Source of the DNA: Mediterranea massiliensis
Lineage (GTDB): Bacteria; Bacteroidota; Bacteroidia; Bacteroidales; Bacteroidaceae
Reading direction: 5' to 3'
DNA: 64,000 nucleotides
NCBI RefSeq assembly: GCF_900128475.1
Contig: NZ_LT635837.1
Span: forward strand, 417,615-481,614
The notes below the pieces were generated by a model. That model did no database searches, had not been told where the DNA came from, and was given only the letters and a program-made list of their open reading frames with translations. Below, in pieces: positions 45,987 to 53,780 of this stretch (positions within the stretch are counted from its first letter, which is position 1; every line of letters begins with the position of its first letter). Position numbers and translations under genes: made by a program.

Positions 45987-46723
45987 AAGAAAACAAATAT
46001 GATGATAATATATTTTTTCAAAAATACAGTCAAATGAGTCGCTCACAGCAGGGACTAGCCGGTGCAGGAGAATGGGAAACATTGAGAAAGCTGCTGCCGG
46101 ATTTTAAAGATAAGCGTGTGCTTGATTTAGGATGCGGCTATGGATGGCACTGTATTTATGCGATGGAACACGGTGCTTCTTCTGTTGTAGGTGTTGATAT
46201 TTCTCATAAAATGCTCGAGGTAGCCAAAGAAAAAACACATTTTCCACAGGTTGAATATAAATGCTGTGCTATAGAAGATGTGGAATTCCCAGAGGAGAGT
46301 TTTGATGTAATATTAAGTTCACTTGCGTTTCACTATGTAGCAGATTATGAGATTTTAGTAAAAAAGATATATAGAATACTGAAGTCTGGTGGTAAGCTAG
46401 TTTTTACGGTTGAACATCCTGTTTTTACTGCCTATGGAACACAAGACTGGCATTATAACGAAAAAGGAGAAATACTGCATTTTCCGGTGGATAATTATTA
46501 TTATGAGGGCAAACGGACAGCTGTGTTTTTGGGAGAAAAGGTTACAAAATATCATAGAACACTGACCACATATCTAAATACACTGCTTTCAAATGGTTTT
46601 ATAATAAATCATATTGTGGAGCCGCAGCCGCCGGAAAACATGATGGATATTCCGGGGATGCAGGATGAAATGCGCCGTCCCATGATGCTGATTGTATCGG
46701 CGAACAAAAAAGTGGATAGATAG
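45983..46723 (+). CDS. Class I SAM-dependent methyltransferase
   Basis: 246 residues. SAM motif I is KRVLDLGCGYGWHCIYA (46-56 region), motif II SSVVGVDISHKMLEVA, and a catalytic-side strand FDVILSSLAFHYV; the C-terminal end has PPENMMDIPGMQDEMRRPMMLIVSA, a small-molecule methyltransferase tail. I recall near-identical proteins next to aminoglycoside nucleotidyltransferase genes of enterococci and staphylococci. No rRNA-methyltransferase (Erm) motif NxPY/F is visible, so it is not an erm gene. Coupled to the preceding gene by overlap. Confidence 0.82.
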   Translation: MKENKYDDNIFFQKYSQMSRSQQGLAGAGEWETLRKLLPDFKDKRVLDLGCGYGWHCIYAMEHGASSVVGVDISHKMLEVAKEKTHFPQVEYKCCAIEDVEFPEESFDVILSSLAFHYVADYEILVKKIYRILKSGGKLVFTVEHPVFTAYGTQDWHYNEKGEILHFPVDNYYYEGKRTAVFLGEKVTKYHRTLTTYLNTLLSNGFIINHIVEPQPPENMMDIPGMQDEMRRPMMLIVSANKKVDR

Positions 46724-46760
46724 AACTAAAACACCTATAAGGTATAAATGGAGGTAATTT

Positions 46761-47258
46761 ATGTTTAAAGAAAAAATTATTATAGAGATGAAAGAAGTAT
46801 TCAAAGAAATTCCTTTTGGCATAGAGCATACTCTCAAAGTTTTGAAAAATGCAGAAGATATAATGAAAGGAGAAAATATCGGAGAGGAAGAAAAAGAATT
46901 CATCAGTATTATTGCTATACTACATGATATTGGTGCGGTTGAAGCACAAAAAAAATACGGTTCTATTGATGGTGTCTATCAAGAAAAGGAAGGACCAGCA
47001 GTAGCGAAAGAAATATTAAAAAAGGTAGGCTATAACAAAAATATTGATAGAATATGCTTTATAATAGGCAACCATCATACTCCATCTAAAATTGATGGAC
47101 TTGATTTTCAAATACAATGGGAAGCTGATTTGCTTGAAAATTTAACGGTTATGGATAAAGAAAAAGAACAGGAAAAGATAAAAAAGTGTATAGGTGAAAA
47201 CTTTAAAACAAACACAGGAAAAAGGATAGCTTATAATCGCTTTATTTTAGATTGGTAG
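46761..47258 (+). CDS. HD-domain phosphohydrolase (small, Firmicutes-like)
   Basis: 165 residues: IEHTLKVLKNAEDIM (first His), IAILHDIGAVEA (HD at 55-56), CFIIGNHHTPSKIDG (His pair) and QWEADLLENLTVM (distal Asp). The low GC, RBS GGAGGT and position right after the methyltransferase say it came with the same cassette. It probably hydrolyses a phosphorylated nucleotide; the substrate is unknown. Confidence 0.82.
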   Translation: MFKEKIIIEMKEVFKEIPFGIEHTLKVLKNAEDIMKGENIGEEEKEFISIIAILHDIGAVEAQKKYGSIDGVYQEKEGPAVAKEILKKVGYNKNIDRICFIIGNHHTPSKIDGLDFQIQWEADLLENLTVMDKEKEQEKIKKCIGENFKTNTGKRIAYNRFILDW

Positions 47259-47375
47259 TAGATTATTACAGTTATGTATTTTATATCGCAAAGAAAAATA
47301 GTAGTTAAGTTTAACCCTAGGGAACCTCTGATTTTATCCGCACTACCATGCGGGTTCCGGATATGGTATAATTAT

Positions 47376-47813
47376 AAGCACGTTACCCGTTACTTGCTGG
47401 AAATGGGCAATGGCTTTGCTTTCGTTGCACGACAGAAACATTTCCAAGTCGGAAACAGCGATTTCTATGCAGACCTGATACTATATTCTATTCCACTGCA
47501 CGCATATATCGTGGTAGAATTAAAGGCTACCCCATTCAAACCGGAGTATGCAGGGCAACTGAACTTCTACATCAATGTGGTGGATGATAAACTGAGGGGA
47601 GAGAATGACAACAAGACTATCGGGTTGTTGCTGTGCAAGGGAAAAGACGAAGTTGTAGCACAATACGCATTGACAGGCTATGACCAGCCGATAGGTATCA
47701 GCGATTACCAACTGAGCAAGGCAGTACCCGAAAATCTGAAATCTGCCCTACCGAGTATAGAAGAAATGGAAGAAGAACTGACCTTATTCCTTGACAAGGA
47801 CAAGAACCCATAA
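47376..47813 (+). pseudogene. DUF1016 nuclease gene, C-terminal fragment
   Basis: From KHVTRYLLEMGNGFAFVARQKHFQVGNSDFYADLILYSIPLHAYIVVELKATPFKPEYAGQLNFYINVVDDKLR the sequence is the PD-(D/E)XK half of DUF1016: D in FYADLI and ExK in VVELKA are kept. An open frame continues upstream to 47274 (MYFISQRKIVVKFN...) but that part is not of the family, so a chimeric 179-residue protein could be made. The break reflects insertion of the resistance cassette between about 42060 and 47375. Confidence 0.82.
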
Positions 47814-47823
47814 TATAAAGTAT

Positions 47824-48843
47824 ATGGCAGGAAAGATACAGACGATGATTCCCCAATATGGAGAACTCAACAGAATATACAGAGACTATATAGATAATTA
47901 CGCTTTTTCTTTTGACAGGCAGAAATTCATATCGGATTTCTATCAGGAGTATAATGACATGAAATCTTTTGAAGCCGCTATCCTTGAACTGGTGCTTGAC
48001 AAGCAAAAAGAGCAATACACCTTGATACTCAACAGCCTGAAAACTGAAATAGAAAAGAGCATACAGGCTTATGAGATACGCCCGTTAAGTGACAGAGCCA
48101 TAGAACGTGCTTGCTATCAGCACATGGAAAGGTATTCTCAGGAAATTGAAGCCCAGCTGGATGTTACAAGAAGTCTGAGCAAGCCGCTGAATGAAGCCAA
48201 CAACAGGTATGATTCCATTGGTTACAGGGAGCATACAGCCGAAGAGGAAAAACAGGCAGAGAAAGAATATGAACGCTGCAAGGCTGAATATGACAGGGAA
48301 AAAGCCAAACTGAACAAACTCTATGACCAGCAAAAGGCTACAAGAACAGAGGCATTCCAATATATGAAGAACTGTTGTGCGGACATATACCGTCAAAGCT
48401 GCCTTTTTCTGGATATATTGAAGAAATACATTCCTGACGGGCAGCAAGAGTATGAACCGGATAAACCAATCAATCAACGGGAAACAACAGAAGAACAGCA
48501 GGAATATTTCAGCATGAAATTACTTTCGCTCATTCATGAGGTGTGCGAAGGAGAACAGTTCGAAGAAATTTCCGCACCGGATTTTTATGCCAATATGAAT
48601 CTTCACCCCTGCAACTGCAAGCTGAAAATAAAACCGAGAGAGAAAATACGTGTATGCTATCTGATATTCCTGATGAGCGAGAAACTCTCCAAACAGGACA
48701 GGGACAAATGGAAAGACAGAATACTGAAACTGCTGGATATTGACGACAGCTACTACAAATCCAAGTACAAGGAGCCTGTTTCAGATTTCCCCAGTGACAG
48801 CAACCAAAATTTCGCCAAGGAAATGGAACATATATTCAGATAA
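47824..48843 (+). CDS. Coiled-coil hypothetical of the element
   Basis: 339 residues, start MAGKIQTMIPQYGELNRIYRDYIDNYAFSFDRQKFISDFYQEYNDM just 10 bp after the DUF1016 stop. The middle (about 60-200) is charged and helical, with KAEYDREKAKLNKLYDQQKATRTEAFQYMKNC as a probable coiled coil. No family that I recognise. A strong hairpin terminator follows. It is an element backbone or accessory gene and may have formed a unit with the intact DUF1016 gene. Confidence 0.7.
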   Translation: MAGKIQTMIPQYGELNRIYRDYIDNYAFSFDRQKFISDFYQEYNDMKSFEAAILELVLDKQKEQYTLILNSLKTEIEKSIQAYEIRPLSDRAIERACYQHMERYSQEIEAQLDVTRSLSKPLNEANNRYDSIGYREHTAEEEKQAEKEYERCKAEYDREKAKLNKLYDQQKATRTEAFQYMKNCCADIYRQSCLFLDILKKYIPDGQQEYEPDKPINQRETTEEQQEYFSMKLLSLIHEVCEGEQFEEISAPDFYANMNLHPCNCKLKIKPREKIRVCYLIFLMSEKLSKQDRDKWKDRILKLLDIDDSYYKSKYKEPVSDFPSDSNQNFAKEMEHIFR

Positions 48844-48883
48844 TCCGTGATATATCCTGATACTTTACGAAAGTTCCACTTTT

Positions 48884-48916
48884 ACCACTCAAAATAATTT
48901 TTGAGTGGTATTTTTA
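48884..48916 (+). terminator. Terminator after the coiled-coil hypothetical
   Basis: ACCACTCAAAA (48884-48894) pairs with TTTTGAGTGGT (48899-48909), loop four, then ATTTTTATTTT. Confidence 0.9.
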
Positions 48917-49066
48917 TTTTCTGATATTCAATAAGATACAATGATATTCAGTTTGTACCGTCCCCATCCTTACCACTCATAACCCTACCTAATTTTGCAT
49001 CGTTCGAGAACAGAAATAACAGCCAGTGCGCAGGGCTGATTGTTTAACGACTAAATAGATTGGACG

Positions 49067-49375
49067 ATGACAAATATCCAAGAATTATTATCAAAACCCG
49101 TCTGGCAGATGACAGGCGAAGAATTCATATTCCTGAGTAAGCACGCTTCAGGTCAGGCCGAAGCATTGCCGCAACCCGTTACAGACACGGAAAAGAAGTA
49201 TGTGTACGGAATACTCGGCATAGCCAAACTGTTCGGGTGCAGTCTGCCCACTGCCAACCGCATAAAGAAAAGCGGTAAGATAGACAAGGCGATTACCCAG
49301 ATAGGGCGCAAGATTATCGTAGATGCGGAATTGGCTCTTGAACTTGCCGGGAAGAAAACAGGAGGACGGAAATAA
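49067..49375 (+). CDS. DUF3853-family HTH protein
   Basis: 102 residues. The second half has an HTH of the excisionase/helix-turn-helix-17 type: YGILGIAKLFGCSLPTANRIKKSGKIDKAITQIGRKIIVDAELALELAGKK. In Bacteroides NBU and CTn elements a gene of this type lies just upstream of the RepA-like ATPase. It may act as an Xis-like factor or as a regulator. Stop TAA and the next ATG share one base, so translation is coupled. Confidence 0.82.
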   Translation: MTNIQELLSKPVWQMTGEEFIFLSKHASGQAEALPQPVTDTEKKYVYGILGIAKLFGCSLPTANRIKKSGKIDKAITQIGRKIIVDAELALELAGKKTGGRK

Positions 49376-50466
49376 TGGGAGGTATGCTTATGGACTATAT
49401 GAAAGAAATAAAGGAGATTTCGGCAGAACAGGCTATAATCCTTTGGCAAGCCTCACGCCTGAGCCTGTCGAAAATCTACGAAAAAGCACCTGAGATTCTA
49501 AAAGTGCAAGGTTCGGTCATTGGTACACTGGGCAATTTCAGTGCATCCATCGGCAAAGCCAAGAGTAAAAAGACTTTCAATGTATCGGCTATCGTAGCCG
49601 CCGCATTGAAAAACGGTACGGTACTGCGGTATGTTGCGGAACTACCGGAAGAAAAAAGGAAGATTCTTTATGTGGACACGGAACAAAGCCATTATCACTG
49701 TCTGAAAGTCATGAAACGTATTTTACGGCTTGCTGGTCTTCCTGATGACAGGGATAATGAACATCTGGAGTTTCTCGCTTTGAGGAAATACACGCCCGAA
49801 CAGCGTATCAGGATTGTCGAACAGGCTATCTATAATACACCGGACATAGGGCTTGTAATCATAGACGGCATCCGTGATATGGTATATGACATCAACAGTC
49901 CGGGAGAATCGACACGCATTATATCCAAACTGATGCAGTGGACGGATGACAGGCAGATACACATCCATACGATACTCCACCAAAACAAAGGCGATGAAAA
50001 CGCAAGAGGGCATATCGGTACGGAGCTGAACAACAAGGCGGAAACTGTTCTGCTGGTGGAAAAGGACAAGAGCAACGGGGATATAAGCAATGTTTCAGCC
50101 ATGCACATCCGTGCAATGGATTTCGAGCCTTTCGCTTTCCGTATCAACGACAATGCATTGCCTGAACTCATAGAGGGGTACAGACCCGAAGCGAAGAAAC
50201 CCGGAAGACCGGAAGAGGAAAAGTTCGACCCTTACAGGCATATTACCGAACAACAGCACCGCATAGCACTGGAAGCGGCTTTCGGACTGAAAGAGGAATA
50301 CGGCTACAAGGATTTGGAAACCGCCTTAATCAAGTCATATATGTCGGTAGGTGTAAAACTGAACCATCAAAAAGCAGTATCACTTATCACCATGCTCCGG
50401 AACAAACGGATGATAGTACAGGAGAACGGCAGGAAATACACGTTCAAGCCGGACTTTCACTATTAG
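49375..50466 (+). CDS. RepA-like RecA-fold ATPase (element helicase)
   Basis: 363 residues. RecA-type core: Walker A as SASIGKAKSKKTFNVSAIVAAAL (near 60), KILYVDTEQSHYHC, Walker B DIGLVIIDGIRDMVYDI, and HIHTILHQNKGDENARGHIGTELNNKAETVLLVEKD. A winged-helix-like C terminus (about 290-363) follows. It resembles the hexameric RepA helicase of RSF1010-like replication and the mobilisation-linked ATPases of NBUs. Together with the primase it likely lets the excised circle or transferred strand replicate. Confidence 0.85.
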   Translation: MGGMLMDYMKEIKEISAEQAIILWQASRLSLSKIYEKAPEILKVQGSVIGTLGNFSASIGKAKSKKTFNVSAIVAAALKNGTVLRYVAELPEEKRKILYVDTEQSHYHCLKVMKRILRLAGLPDDRDNEHLEFLALRKYTPEQRIRIVEQAIYNTPDIGLVIIDGIRDMVYDINSPGESTRIISKLMQWTDDRQIHIHTILHQNKGDENARGHIGTELNNKAETVLLVEKDKSNGDISNVSAMHIRAMDFEPFAFRINDNALPELIEGYRPEAKKPGRPEEEKFDPYRHITEQQHRIALEAAFGLKEEYGYKDLETALIKSYMSVGVKLNHQKAVSLITMLRNKRMIVQENGRKYTFKPDFHY

Positions 50467-50479
50467 ACCGTCTAACCTG

Positions 50480-50603
50480 TAATCACTTCACTTTATTCGG
50501 CAGGTCTATATATTAAGGATAAAGCGAAGCGGTTGCAGAGAATGTAAAACCGCTTCACTTTATTACCGTATCCTATATATACGAAAATAAAGTGAAGTGA
50601 TTA
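50480..50603. other. Nested inverted repeats upstream of primase (possible ssi/oriV)
   Basis: Outer arms of 18 bp are perfect: 50480-50497 (TAATCACTTCACTTTATT) and 50586-50603. Inside, 50521-50534 (AAAGCGAAGCGGTT) pairs with AACCGCTTCACTTT (from 50549) with one mismatch and repeats the same CTTCACTTT word. So the word appears four times, two in each orientation. The position between helicase and primase genes fits a primase-recognised single-strand origin, by analogy with ssi sites of RSF1010. Confidence 0.55.
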
Positions 50604-50682
50604 TACAGACCGTACTTCACAAAAAGGTACGGGCGAAAAGAGAAATAAATATTCCAACCATTATTCAAGCACTCATCTTATT

Positions 50683-51642
50683 ATGGATATACAAACAGCA
50701 AAACAAATCAGGATAGCGGATTTTCTGTACAGTTTGGGACATTCTCCCGTCAAGCAGCAAGGTATCAACCTGTGGTATAAATCCCCGCTACGGGAAGAAA
50801 CAGAACCTTCATTCAAAGTAAATACCGAGCGCAACCAATGGTATGATTTTGCAATCGGCAAAGGTGGAAATATCATCGCACTGGCACAGGAACTCTACTG
50901 TTCCGACTATGTGCCTTATCTTCTGCAGAAAATCGAGGAACAGACACCGTACATACGTCCCGTATCTTTCTCTTTTGGAAAGCAATCATTTTCCGAACCG
51001 AGTTTTCAGCAATTGGACATTGTGCTGCTGGCTTCTCCTGCCCTGCTTGCCTACCTACAGGAAAGAGGGATAAACACGGCACTGGCGAAAAGAGAATGTA
51101 AGGAAGCCCGTTTCACCCACAACGGCAAACGGTATTTCGCCATTGCTTTTCCGAACATATCGGGCGGATATGAAATCCGCAACCGATATTTCAAGGGATG
51201 TATCGCACCGAAAGAAATATCCCATATCAGACAGTCAGGAAAGCCAAGGAGTGCATGTTACGTTTTTGAGGGATTTATGGATTACCTTTCCTTTCTTACC
51301 TTAAGGCTGGAAAGCTGTCCGCAATCACCCGATTTCGACAGACAGGATTACATAGTTCTTAATTCCGTAGCCAATGTTCCCAAGGCACTCTATCCGTTGG
51401 GAAGCTATGAGCGCATCCACTGTTTCTTTGACAATGACCGTGCAGGAATGGAAGCAATACAGCAAATCCGAAAGGAGTATGATGCTACCCGGTATATACG
51501 TGACGCCTCGCAAATCTACAGTGGATGTAAAGATCTGAACGAATATTTACAGAAACGAATAGCCGATAGGAAAGAGCAAGCGCAATCTGTCAAAAAGAGG
51601 AATGATACGCTATCCAAGAAACCGAAAGGCTTCCGGTTATAG
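50683..51642 (+). CDS. Toprim-domain primase of the element
   Basis: 319 residues. The N terminus resembles a CHC2 primase domain without the zinc ligands (IRIADFLYSLGHSPVKQQGINLWYKSPLREETEPSFKVNTERNQWYDFAIGKGGNIIALAQ). The Toprim domain (about 175-290) has the Glu in CYVFEGFMDYLSFLT and the DxD-like ERIHCFFDNDRAGMEAIQQI. In NBU1 a primase gene (prm) lies before mob; the order is the same here. It probably primes the complementary strand after transfer. Confidence 0.88.
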   Translation: MDIQTAKQIRIADFLYSLGHSPVKQQGINLWYKSPLREETEPSFKVNTERNQWYDFAIGKGGNIIALAQELYCSDYVPYLLQKIEEQTPYIRPVSFSFGKQSFSEPSFQQLDIVLLASPALLAYLQERGINTALAKRECKEARFTHNGKRYFAIAFPNISGGYEIRNRYFKGCIAPKEISHIRQSGKPRSACYVFEGFMDYLSFLTLRLESCPQSPDFDRQDYIVLNSVANVPKALYPLGSYERIHCFFDNDRAGMEAIQQIRKEYDATRYIRDASQIYSGCKDLNEYLQKRIADRKEQAQSVKKRNDTLSKKPKGFRL

Positions 51643-51775
51643 CCCACTATAACTACACGCTTCGCTTACGTAGTTGTGGGCTCTCCCGAGGGGATTAGGG
51701 TTTTACCCTAATAACCCACTCAGGGCGTTTCTCCCCTGAGAACCCAGAGCAAAGAGTGACCCTCTCTTTGCAATC
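51641..51775. other. oriT-like hairpin cluster upstream of the relaxase
   Basis: Three GC-rich hairpins stand in a row: AGCCCAC + AACTAC (51641-51656) with GTAGTT + GTGGGCT (51670-51682); ATTAGGG (51694-51700) with CCCTAAT (51706-51712); CTCAGGG (51719-51725) with CCCCTGAG. The place just before mob is where NBU oriT regions lie. The nick site cannot be fixed by eye. The following 90 bp up to the mob start have no gene. Confidence 0.7.
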
Positions 51776-51866
51776 TCCGCTTATGGGTTACACCCCTAAG
51801 AACCCTGTGCGGTTATGAGCGGACAACAGAAAATTTCACCAACAATCCAAATCAAATTTTAAGAAT

Positions 51867-53270
51867 ATGGCAACAAAATCAAGCATACATATCAAGCCCT
51901 GCAGAATTACATCAAGCGGGGCTCATAACCGAAGAGCAGCAGAGTATATGCGCAATATCGGCAAATCTCAAATCTACATCGTGCCCGAACTGACTTCCAA
52001 TAACGAGCAGTGGATAAACCCCAGCTTCGGTAGTCCTGACCTGCAGGCGCACTATGAAAACATCAAACGGATGGTCAAGGAAAAGACCGGACGAGCGATG
52101 CAGGAAAAGGAGCGTGAACGCAAGGGAAAGAATGGGAAGATTATAAAAGTGGCTGGATGCTCACCAATCCGTGAGGGAGTATTACTCATCAGACCGGATA
52201 CGACACTGGCAGACGTGCGTAAATTCGGTGAGGAATGCCAAAGACGCTGGGGTATCACACCGCTGCAAATCTTCCTGCACAAGGACGAGGGACACTGGCT
52301 TAGTGGACAACCCGAAGCCGGAGATAGGGAGAGTTTCCAAGTCGGTGAAAAGTGGTTCAAGCCGAATTACCATGCACATATCGTTTTCGACTGGATGAAC
52401 CACGATACAGGTAAAAGCCGAAAGCTCAATGACGAGGATATGACGGAAATGCAGAGTTTGGCATCCGACATTCTCCTGATGGAGCGTGGGCAGTCAAAGG
52501 CTGTTACTGGCAAGGAGCATCTGGAGCGTAACGATTTCATCATTGAGAAGCAGAAAGCCGAACTGCAACGCATGGATGCTGCAAAACGGCACAAAGAAGA
52601 ACAGATAGGTCTTGCTGAACAGGAACTGAAACAGGTGAAATCAGAAATACGCACCGACAAGCTAAAGAAAACAGCCACCAATGCAGCCACCGCCATAGCA
52701 AGCGGTGTCGGTTCTCTTTTCGGTAGTGGAAAGTTGAAAGATTTGGAACAAGCCAATGAAAAATTGCGTCAGGAAGTTGTCAAGCGTGATAAAGGTATTG
52801 ATGCATTAAAAGCCAAGATGCAACAAATGCAGGAACAGCACGGCAAACAGATACGCAATCTTCAAGGAATACACAATCAAGAGCTTGAAGCCAAAGACAG
52901 GGAAATTTCCCGGCTTAACACCTTGCTTGAAAAGGCATTCAAGTGGTTTCCGATGCTTAAAGAGATGCTGAGAATGGAAAAATTGTGTGCTACCATCGGA
53001 TTCACCAAAGAAATGATAGAGAGCCTCTTGACAAAGAAAGAAGCCATACAATGTAGTGGCAAAATTTATTCCGAAGAACACAGACATAAGTTTGATATCA
53101 AAAACGATGTTTTCAGGGTTGAGAAACATCCGATGGATAGCGGTAAGCTCATACTGACTATAAACAGGATACAGATGGGAGAATGGTTCAAAGAGCAGTT
53201 TGATAAATTACGGCAAAGTTTACGAAGACCAACAGAAGAGCCAAGAAAAAGCAGAGGATTCAAATTGTAA
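51867..53270 (+). CDS. mob: MobV-family relaxase (Mob/Pre)
   Basis: 467 residues. Motif I is at ITSSGAHNRRAAEYMRN (HNxR) and the metal-binding motif III is FLHKDEGHWLSG ... NYHAHIVFDWMN (HxDE and HxH). Residues about 225-380 are coiled coil (QKAELQRMDAAKRHKEEQIGLAEQELKQVKSEIRTDKL). A Mob/Pre protein nicks oriT and leads the strand in transfer when a conjugative helper supplies the pore. The C-terminal part resembles the Bacteroides BmgA/MobN1 group. The oriT-like region is directly upstream; a terminator follows. Confidence 0.92.
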   Translation: MATKSSIHIKPCRITSSGAHNRRAAEYMRNIGKSQIYIVPELTSNNEQWINPSFGSPDLQAHYENIKRMVKEKTGRAMQEKERERKGKNGKIIKVAGCSPIREGVLLIRPDTTLADVRKFGEECQRRWGITPLQIFLHKDEGHWLSGQPEAGDRESFQVGEKWFKPNYHAHIVFDWMNHDTGKSRKLNDEDMTEMQSLASDILLMERGQSKAVTGKEHLERNDFIIEKQKAELQRMDAAKRHKEEQIGLAEQELKQVKSEIRTDKLKKTATNAATAIASGVGSLFGSGKLKDLEQANEKLRQEVVKRDKGIDALKAKMQQMQEQHGKQIRNLQGIHNQELEAKDREISRLNTLLEKAFKWFPMLKEMLRMEKLCATIGFTKEMIESLLTKKEAIQCSGKIYSEEHRHKFDIKNDVFRVEKHPMDSGKLILTINRIQMGEWFKEQFDKLRQSLRRPTEEPRKSRGFKL

Positions 53271-53298
53271 TTGTTAAATCGCTCAAATTTAGAAGAGA

Positions 53299-53333
53299 GG
53301 AGTAATCAAATGCTATTTTGGTTGCTCCTTTTT
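53299..53333 (+). terminator. Terminator after the relaxase gene
   Basis: GGAGTAATCAAA (53299-53310) pairs with TTTGGTTGCTCC (53317-53328), 12 bp with two G-U pairs, then TTTTTC. It separates the transfer genes from the right-end cargo. Confidence 0.8.
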
Positions 53334-53369
53334 CGTATCTTTATGGCATCACTTATAATACTGAATTAT

Positions 53370-53780
53370 ATGGATAAACAAATAAAATCAACAATTTGTG
53401 CCACATTAAACTGTAATATACAAACAGTTTGGAAAGTTGTAACATCCTTAAATGACTATTCATGGCGTAGTGATATTGTTTCTATTAGCTTTTCTGATAA
53501 AAGGCATTTTACTGAAAGAAATAGCGATGATATTATCACACATTTTATAGTCAGAGTGTTTGAGCCATATAGCCAATATTCATTTGATTTGGATAACAAA
53601 AACTTATATGGTACGTGGACTGGATATTTCAAGCAAGTTGATACAAAAACTGAAATTAAATTTATAGAAATGATTTCTGTAAAGAAATGGTGGTTATATC
53701 CATTTGCCAAATGGTATTTGAAAAAACAACAGAAACAATATGTATCAGATTTACAACGAAAGTGTGAACGCTATGAGTAA
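53370..53780 (+). CDS. SRPBCC/polyketide cyclase-like protein
   Basis: 136 residues from MDKQIKSTICATLNCNIQTVWKVVTSLNDYSWRSDIVSISFSDKRHFTERN. The opening strand, helix and WRSD turn, and the last helix (YPFAKWYLKKQQKQYVSDLQRKCERYE) fit the START-like SRPBCC fold of small hydrophobic-ligand binding proteins. Low GC. The stop codon overlaps the fusion gene start by 8 bp, so the two are coexpressed. It may bind the substrate or product of the acetyltransferase; no direct evidence. Confidence 0.7.
   Translation: MDKQIKSTICATLNCNIQTVWKVVTSLNDYSWRSDIVSISFSDKRHFTERNSDDIITHFIVRVFEPYSQYSFDLDNKNLYGTWTGYFKQVDTKTEIKFIEMISVKKWWLYPFAKWYLKKQQKQYVSDLQRKCERYE

Noticed and set aside
45983-46723. erm rRNA methyltransferase
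   Set aside because: No N-x-P-Y/F motif and length and C terminus do not match Erm; it is a small-molecule-type class I enzyme.
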